From: Angelobacter sp036557225 | GTDB lineage: Bacteria; Acidobacteriota; Terriglobia; Terriglobales; Acidobacteriaceae | DNA length: 64,000 nt | Direction: 5' to 3' | Assembly: GCA_036557225.1 (NCBI GenBank) | Contig: DATBHX010000142.1 | Location: 7,936 to 71,935 of the forward strand | Shown: piece by piece, positions 59,233-64,000 of the stretch | Position numbering within the stretch: the first letter of the stretch is position 1 | Layout: each line of letters opens with the position of its first letter | Translations under genes and position numbers: made by a program | Notes under the pieces: model-generated | Database searches by the model: none | What the model was told of the DNA's origin: nothing | Seen by the model: the letters and a program-made list of their open reading frames with translations, nothing else

Positions 59233-59868
59233 TCAACGCGAGCTCTGTGTGCAATAGAACAATCTGGCCGGCAGGATGTTGCGTGGTTCAAAATCCTGGT
59301 CAATCTGGCGGAAATGGCTGCGCAGGTAGGGCAGGACGGCGCGTGTGAACTGATAGACCAGCGCTGCGCCGCCGGGATTCAGCGCTTCACGCGATTCCCG
59401 CATGATCTTTTCCCGCAGCTCCATCGGCATGGTGGTAAAGGGAATTCCGGAAATAATGTAGTCGGCGCCGTCGAGCTTCAGCCGGTCCAGTTCGCGCTGA
59501 ACATTCTCCGCCGAGCCATGCACCACGTGCAGCCGCTGATCGGGAATAGTCCGGTTGAGATAGCGGACGAAGTCTTCATTCATCTCAAAAACCACCAGCA
59601 GCGCTTCGGGCGACATGCGCTGCAGGATGTGTGCAGTAATGGTGCCCACGCCCGGTCCATACTCAACGATGGTACGGGCACGCTTCCAATCAATCTTGCT
59701 GAGCAGCCGGTCGATCAGAAACCGCGAGCTCGGCACCAGGGAACCGAGCATCATGGGATGCTGGAGAAAGTTCTTGGCAAACAGCAGGGTCTCTTCACTG
59801 CGCGAAGCTTTTCGTAACATCGGCTGATCGTTTCCTTGAATGGCAATCTGGTCCAGCGAGTTAAACAT
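59233..59868 (-). CDS. Phospholipid N-methyltransferase-like SAM enzyme
   Basis: 211 residues from ATG 59868; an ATG at 59820 (MLRKASRSEETLLFAK) with AAGGAA upstream is a good alternative, and the frame opens to 60015. The fold is a class I SAM enzyme: TIVEYGPGVGTITAHIL is motif I, LLVVFEMNEDFV motif II, and GADYIISGIPFTTMP follows. The FLQHPMMLGSLVPSSRFLIDRLL opening is typical of PmtA-like and rRNA adenine methyltransferase-related enzymes. It would methylate phosphatidylethanolamine if PmtA; this is inferred. Convergent with the DsbA-like gene. Confidence 0.78.
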   Translation of the reverse strand: MFNSLDQIAIQGNDQPMLRKASRSEETLLFAKNFLQHPMMLGSLVPSSRFLIDRLLSKIDWKRARTIVEYGPGVGTITAHILQRMSPEALLVVFEMNEDFVRYLNRTIPDQRLHVVHGSAENVQRELDRLKLDGADYIISGIPFTTMPMELREKIMRESREALNPGGAALVYQFTRAVLPYLRSHFRQIDQDFEPRNILPARLFYCTQSSR

Positions 59869-60082
59869 ACGCGTCTGCTCTCTGAGATGTAAAGAAAAAC
59901 GAACGCGACAGCCTGTACAGAAGTAATTCTCGTTTAAATTGCTTGTCTTCAGCAGCTTGCACCAGAGCTGCAGGTGGAAACAATACCGTAATTCCCGCAT
60001 TGCCGCGCCTGCCAAACCAGCTTAAAATCAGATTTCAGACCGCAATTTTCTGAACAACTTTTAAATCGACCCAGGATTCAAC

Positions 60083-60586
60083 TTGAACCTAGTGCGCGCC
60101 ATTTATCCCGGCTCGTTTGACCCGCTTACCAACGGGCACCTCGACCTGATTGAGCGCGGCAGCAAGATCTTTGACGAACTGATCGTCTCGATCCTGCGCA
60201 ACTCGGAAAAAGATCCGCTCTTCACCCTGGCCGAGCGTATGGAAATGCTGGAGCACATGACGAAGCGTTACGAAAATGTGCGGGTTGAGACTTTCGACGG
60301 CCTGCTGGTGGACTACGCCATGCAGAAAAAAGCCAAAGCGGTGCTGCGTGGCATTCGCGCCATCAGTGACTACGAATACGAGCTGCAGATGGCCCTGATG
60401 AACCGCAAGCTGCAGCCGCAACTGGAAACCGTTTTTATGATGCCGGCCGAAGCTTATTCTTATTTGAGCTCGCGGCTGGTGAAAGAAGTTTTTCGCCTGG
60501 GTGGTTCCGTGCGCGGGCTGGTGCCGGAACTGGTGGAACAACGGCTGCGGGAGAAATTCCATGGCGGCGCCGCAGCACAATCATGA
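60083..60586 (+). CDS. coaD: Pantetheine-phosphate adenylyltransferase
   Basis: 167 residues from a TTG start. Coenzyme A pathway, 4'-phosphopantetheine + ATP to dephospho-CoA. AIYPGSFDPLTNGHLDLIER carries the nucleotidyl-transfer TNGH motif; FDGLLVDYA and LRGIRAISDYEYELQMALMN are typical, with a C-terminal SSRLVKEVFRLGGSVRGLVP. A GTG at 60092 is an alternative start. The gene is 25 bases upstream of the aminotransferase and may be cotranscribed. Confidence 0.96.
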   Translation: MNLVRAIYPGSFDPLTNGHLDLIERGSKIFDELIVSILRNSEKDPLFTLAERMEMLEHMTKRYENVRVETFDGLLVDYAMQKKAKAVLRGIRAISDYEYELQMALMNRKLQPQLETVFMMPAEAYSYLSSRLVKEVFRLGGSVRGLVPELVEQRLREKFHGGAAAQS

Positions 60587-60611
60587 AGTGTAACCTTGAA
60601 GTGAGGATGAA

Positions 60612-61805
60612 ATGGCGACCGTACCTGCTGTTAAGCAATTCAGTGATCGTGTAAACCGCATTGAGATCAGCGCCACCATGGCCGTTGTGGCTGAAGCCGC
60701 GCAATTGAAGGCGCGCGGTGCTGACCTGGTGGAGTTCGGCGCCGGCGAGCCGCACTTCTCCACGCCGCAACACATCAAAGACGCCGCCATTGACGCCATC
60801 CAGAAAGACTTTACGCGTTATACCGCCGTGGGCGGCATACAGGAGCTGCGCACTGCCATCGCCCGCCGCCACGCTGTCGACTTCGGCTCTTTGTATCAGC
60901 CCAGCGAATGCATGGTCTCCACCGGAGGCAAGCTCGCGCTCTTCAACTCCATCCAGGTGCTTGTGGACCACGGCGACGAAGTCATCGTTCCCGTGCCCTA
61001 CTGGGTTTCATTCAAAGACATCATCGAGTACGCCGGGGGCAAATGCGTCTTCGTCGAAACCGACGAAGCAGAAAACTTCCGCTTGACCCCGGAGATGATC
61101 GAGCGGGCAATCACGCCGCGTACCAGGGCCATCATTATCAATAGCCCCAATAATCCGAGTGGCGCTGTGCTTGAGCCGGCGGATTTCAGCGCTATCCTCC
61201 GCCTGGCGAATAAGCGCGGCATCTACGTTATCGCCGACGAATGCTACGTCTACCTGAACTACACGCCGCGGAAGTTCTCCGCCGGCTCGCTCAGTGACGT
61301 GAAGCAGCACCTGGTTATCGTCGGATCACTCTCGAAGACTTATGCCATGACCGGCTGGCGTCTTGGCTACGCGCTGGCGCCGGCGCCGATCATCGGCGCC
61401 ATGACCAAGCTGCAGAGCCAGAGCACCTCCAGCACAGCGCACATGGTACAGATGGCCGGCCTGGCCGCCGTCACCGGTCCCCAGGACTGCGTCGAGAAGA
61501 TGAAGAAGGACTACATCCTGCTGCGCGAACTTACTCTAGGCCATCTGAAATTGATTCCCGGAATCACCTGTGTGAAGCCTGAGGGTGCGTTCTACGTTTA
61601 TCCCAACGTGTCAGCTTACTTCGGCAAATCCGGCATCAACTCGGCCGCTGACGTCGCCAAGCGGCTGCTTCATGAAGCCCACGTGGTCACGGTTCCGGGC
61701 GAAGCTTTCGGCACGCGCGAGCACATCCGCCTCTCGTACGCAACCGCGGCAACCGAGATCGAGCGTGGACTGGAGCGCATGCAGGAGTGGTTTGGCAAGC
61801 TTTAG
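60612..61805 (+). CDS. Aspartate aminotransferase (class I, PLP)
   Basis: 397 residues of the aspartate/prephenate aminotransferase group. PLP Lys lies in GSLSKTYAMTGWRLGYALAP; the Asn/Asp contacts are seen in INSPNNPSGAVLEP and DECYVYL. Substrate Arg is in TREHIRLSYA. GTGAGGATGAA gives the ribosome site. Converts oxaloacetate and glutamate to aspartate or acts as an aromatic transaminase; this cannot be separated here. Confidence 0.93.
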   Translation: MATVPAVKQFSDRVNRIEISATMAVVAEAAQLKARGADLVEFGAGEPHFSTPQHIKDAAIDAIQKDFTRYTAVGGIQELRTAIARRHAVDFGSLYQPSECMVSTGGKLALFNSIQVLVDHGDEVIVPVPYWVSFKDIIEYAGGKCVFVETDEAENFRLTPEMIERAITPRTRAIIINSPNNPSGAVLEPADFSAILRLANKRGIYVIADECYVYLNYTPRKFSAGSLSDVKQHLVIVGSLSKTYAMTGWRLGYALAPAPIIGAMTKLQSQSTSSTAHMVQMAGLAAVTGPQDCVEKMKKDYILLRELTLGHLKLIPGITCVKPEGAFYVYPNVSAYFGKSGINSAADVAKRLLHEAHVVTVPGEAFGTREHIRLSYATAATEIERGLERMQEWFGKL

Positions 61806-61958
61806 ACCATGGCCCCCGAAACGGGCCGCTGCTGCGCGTTCTGGGCCGGCAGAGAAGCCGCGAAGCAAAGCTGCTGCTGGACAACGTCCGGGCTTTTTTG
61901 CGAGTCTAAGACTTTCTAGGCCCTGCCCGAGCGCGTTGCGTCCTGGATTTTAACTTGC

Positions 61959-62981
61959 ATGCCTGACTTGTATCCTCTGCTATTGCAGCCGCAGTTTCAC
62001 GAGCGCATCTGGGGCGCCCACGATCTTGCGCCCATCTATACGCGTGAGATCCTTGGCAGCCCCATCGGCGAAGCCTGGCTCACCGGCGACGAGTGCCGGG
62101 TCGCCAACGGCCCGCTGGCTGGAAGAACGCTCGCCGACCTGGGCCGCGAGCTTGGCGTTGACCTTTTGGGAGAAGCGGGAAACCATCAGTCCCGCTTTCC
62201 TCTGCTGATCAAATTCCTTTTTCCCAAAGACAAGCTTTCAGTCCAGGTTCACCCCGATGACGAAACCGCGGCGCGTATGGGCCAGCCTTGCGGGAAGACC
62301 GAATGCTGGTACGTACTGCGCGCTGATCCGGGCGCCCAGATCGGGCTTGGCCTGAAACCCGGCACGACCAAGGCAGATGTGGAGCGCGCTATCCGTGAAG
62401 TCCGTATGGAACAGTTGCTCAACTGGATCGACCTCCACGCGGGCGATATGTTTTACGTCGACGCAGGCACAGTCCATGCCATCGGACCAGGTTCGGTGAT
62501 CGTGGAGACACAGCAAAACTCTGATACGACTTTCCGTCTCTACGATTACGGGCGACCGCGCGCATTGCACATTGAACATGGTTTGCAGGCGACGCGGGAG
62601 CTGACGCGCGCCGGGCGTGTTATCGCCGGCCAGCCTCACCTGGAAAGCGGCAAGATGCAGTCCAATCTGATAACTTCGCCATGTTTCATTGTCGATAAAT
62701 TTCACTTCGCCCGTGCCTGGGAATTTCGCCGGCCCCGGCACGCGAAGCGTAGCGTCTGGTGCATGGTGGCAACGCGCGGCGCCGGTGTGATTGAAAGTAA
62801 ACACGGCGCTCCGGTAACCTTTGCCTGTGGAGAAAGCGTGGTGATTCCCGCCGCCGTGGACAACTTTATGCTCAAGCCACAATGGGAGCTTGAGTTCTTG
62901 TGCGCCTCGTTGCCGGTGGAAAAAGTGAATCATCCGCAAACGGTGATGATGGAAGCCGCGGGATCGCTGAGCGGAGTGTGA
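61959..62981 (+). CDS. manA: Mannose-6-phosphate isomerase, class I
   Basis: 340 residues, cupin fold. Zn ligands lie in VQVHPDDETA (Gln/His) and GKTECWYVLRAD (Glu), with a later His in DAGTVHAIGPGSVIVE. Interconverts fructose-6-P and mannose-6-P, feeding GDP-mannose synthesis. The next gene, manC, would use mannose-1-P, so the two form a mannose activation pair; a phosphomannomutase was not seen. No ribosome site is clear upstream. Confidence 0.93.
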   Translation: MPDLYPLLLQPQFHERIWGAHDLAPIYTREILGSPIGEAWLTGDECRVANGPLAGRTLADLGRELGVDLLGEAGNHQSRFPLLIKFLFPKDKLSVQVHPDDETAARMGQPCGKTECWYVLRADPGAQIGLGLKPGTTKADVERAIREVRMEQLLNWIDLHAGDMFYVDAGTVHAIGPGSVIVETQQNSDTTFRLYDYGRPRALHIEHGLQATRELTRAGRVIAGQPHLESGKMQSNLITSPCFIVDKFHFARAWEFRRPRHAKRSVWCMVATRGAGVIESKHGAPVTFACGESVVIPAAVDNFMLKPQWELEFLCASLPVEKVNHPQTVMMEAAGSLSGV

Positions 62982-63044
62982 CAAGGGAGCGAATGGACAA
63001 CCCACGCATCACGACAGACCTACATGGGAAGAAGGAGTGGCCCT

Positions 63045-64000
63045 GTGAGTAAGCAGCCGTTCTATCCCGTGATTCTGGCTGGAGGAAGCGGGACCCGTTT
63101 CTGGCCGCGTAGCCGGCGCAAGCTGGCCAAGCAGGTGCTCGCTCTCGACGGTAAACAGACCATGATCCAGAAGACCATGGAGCGTCTTCTGCCTCTGGGC
63201 GCGGAAAGAGATTTCTGGATCATCACCAATGAATTCGTGGCCGATGAGATCCAGCGCCAGCTTCCGCAGATTCCACCACGGCAAATCGTGGTCGAGCCTG
63301 AGCCGCGCAATACCGCCCCGGCCATTGGGCTGGCGGCGTTCCTGCTGGAGCGCTCGGCGCCCGATGCGATTATCGGCATGTTTCCCGCTGACCACGTGAT
63401 CGGCGACGAAAAAAAATTTCGCAAGGTCCTGCAGCGAGCCGTGGATTTGGCGGCAAAGGAAGACCACATCATTGTGATGGGCGTGCAGCCTTCACGGGCC
63501 GAAACCGGCTATGGCTACATTGAAACCGGCGACAAGCTCGAGTCTGAGCTGTTTCGTGTGAAGCGCTTCACCGAGAAACCCAACCAGCAGCGGGCGGAAG
63601 AATTCGTCGCCGCCGGAAATTATTACTGGAACAGCGGCATTTTCGTCTGGAGCGCGCGCACCCTTACCCGCGCCCTGCGCGAACATCTCTCCGAAACCGC
63701 GCCATTCCTCGATGAGATCGCCGCCGCCTGGGGCACAAAGGATTTTGACAAGAAGTTTGCCCAGCTCTATCCCAAGTGCGAAAACATCAGCATCGACTAT
63801 GCCGTGCTGGAGCCCCGCTCCGCCAAGGGCGAGCACTCCTCCAACCTCTTCTGCCTGCGCGCCGACTATGGCTGGAACGATCTTGGCTCCTGGGCCGCCC
63901 TCTATGAGCACCACGTTGTCCATCGCAAAGATGAGGCCAAAAACGTGGTGGAAGGCAAGGATGCCTACGCAATGAATGCCACCGGGAACTACATCTATGC
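63045..64000 (+). CDS. manC: Mannose-1-phosphate guanylyltransferase, 5' part
   Basis: A GTG at 63045 with AAGGAG about 8 bases upstream; an ATG at 63024 in the same frame is possible. The gene is cut at the window end with ~318 residues visible. The nucleotide-binding PVILAGGSGTRFWPRSRRK and MFPADHVIG are typical; EKPNQQRAEEFVAAG and YYWNSGIFVW follow. Makes GDP-mannose from mannose-1-P and GTP. It lies 63 bases after manA. Whether a C-terminal isomerase domain (as in bifunctional AlgA) follows is unseen. Confidence 0.92.
   Translation, partial: MSKQPFYPVILAGGSGTRFWPRSRRKLAKQVLALDGKQTMIQKTMERLLPLGAERDFWIITNEFVADEIQRQLPQIPPRQIVVEPEPRNTAPAIGLAAFLLERSAPDAIIGMFPADHVIGDEKKFRKVLQRAVDLAAKEDHIIVMGVQPSRAETGYGYIETGDKLESELFRVKRFTEKPNQQRAEEFVAAGNYYWNSGIFVWSARTLTRALREHLSETAPFLDEIAAAWGTKDFDKKFAQLYPKCENISIDYAVLEPRSAKGEHSSNLFCLRADYGWNDLGSWAALYEHHVVHRKDEAKNVVEGKDAYAMNATGNYIY

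Noticed and set aside
1..64000. tRNA or rRNA genes, prophage, insertion sequences
   Set aside because: No cloverleaf, rRNA core, integrase or transposase was recognised in the gaps by eye; a covariance search would be decisive.

Overview
The window looks like a core chromosomal segment of an Acidobacteriota bacterium (Terriglobia, Koribacter-like). This is inferred from moderately high GC, a Gram-negative envelope (LptD, TonB-ExbB-ExbD, SurA- and DsbA-like proteins, beta-barrels), an ECF sigma factor paired with a zinc-finger/DUF4349 anti-sigma factor, DUF885 and carboxypeptidase-regulatory-like proteins, and many short palindromic interspersed repeats. No rRNA, tRNA, CRISPR array, transposase, prophage or plasmid function was recognised. 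Most genes are dense, co-oriented and housekeeping. The right edge cuts a mannose-1-phosphate guanylyltransferase gene and the left edge cuts a TPR protein gene.

Layout. 1-3.9 kb: TPR fragment, two overlapping paralogous CxxC proteins, rpmB with terminator, a tandem array of small beta-barrel proteins with a deleted third copy, and ridA. 4-12.6 kb: bifunctional RelA/SpoT, an alpha/beta hydrolase pair, gltX, a CPA2-type antiporter and an RDD membrane protein, separated by repeat-rich gaps. 12.7-18.6 kb: lptD, larE, a DsbA-like protein and a parvulin-type SurA-like lipoprotein, a plausible outer-membrane biogenesis neighbourhood. 18.6-23.3 kb: a DUF885 protein, a two-gene biotin-dependent carboxylase subunit and an O-methyltransferase. 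23.3-31.5 kb: a nine-gene minus-strand run from tgt through yajC-secD-secF to tonB-exbB-exbD-exbD and a TPR lipoprotein. 31.6-38.4 kb: anti-sigma/ECF sigma, small membrane and hypothetical proteins, isoaspartyl peptidase, apt-acyP and efp.

38.7-52.4 kb: a subtilisin-like protease ending in a Trp-Gly-Asn repeat tail with a downstream membrane protein, a large carboxypeptidase-regulatory-like protein, ddl, a DUF2569-type protein, two tandem paralogous secreted proteins, arginase, asnS, a TIM-barrel protein and gamma-glutamyltranspeptidase. 52.8-64 kb: pckA, a quinone oxidoreductase, a beta-propeller lipoprotein, a second DsbA-like protein, a phospholipid methyltransferase-like protein, coaD, an aspartate aminotransferase, manA and the start of manC.

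The most interesting observations are: a deletion relic of a third beta-barrel gene; an in-frame repeat-derived insertion inside Tgt; an EF-P whose modified-lysine position reads Asn in a genome with a ten-proline TonB; conserved LptD disulfide cysteines next to DsbA- and SurA-like genes; the protease/WGN-repeat/membrane-protein pair; and several families of palindromic repeats, one of which supplies the C-terminus of a protein. No wholly new defence or metabolic system was identified.
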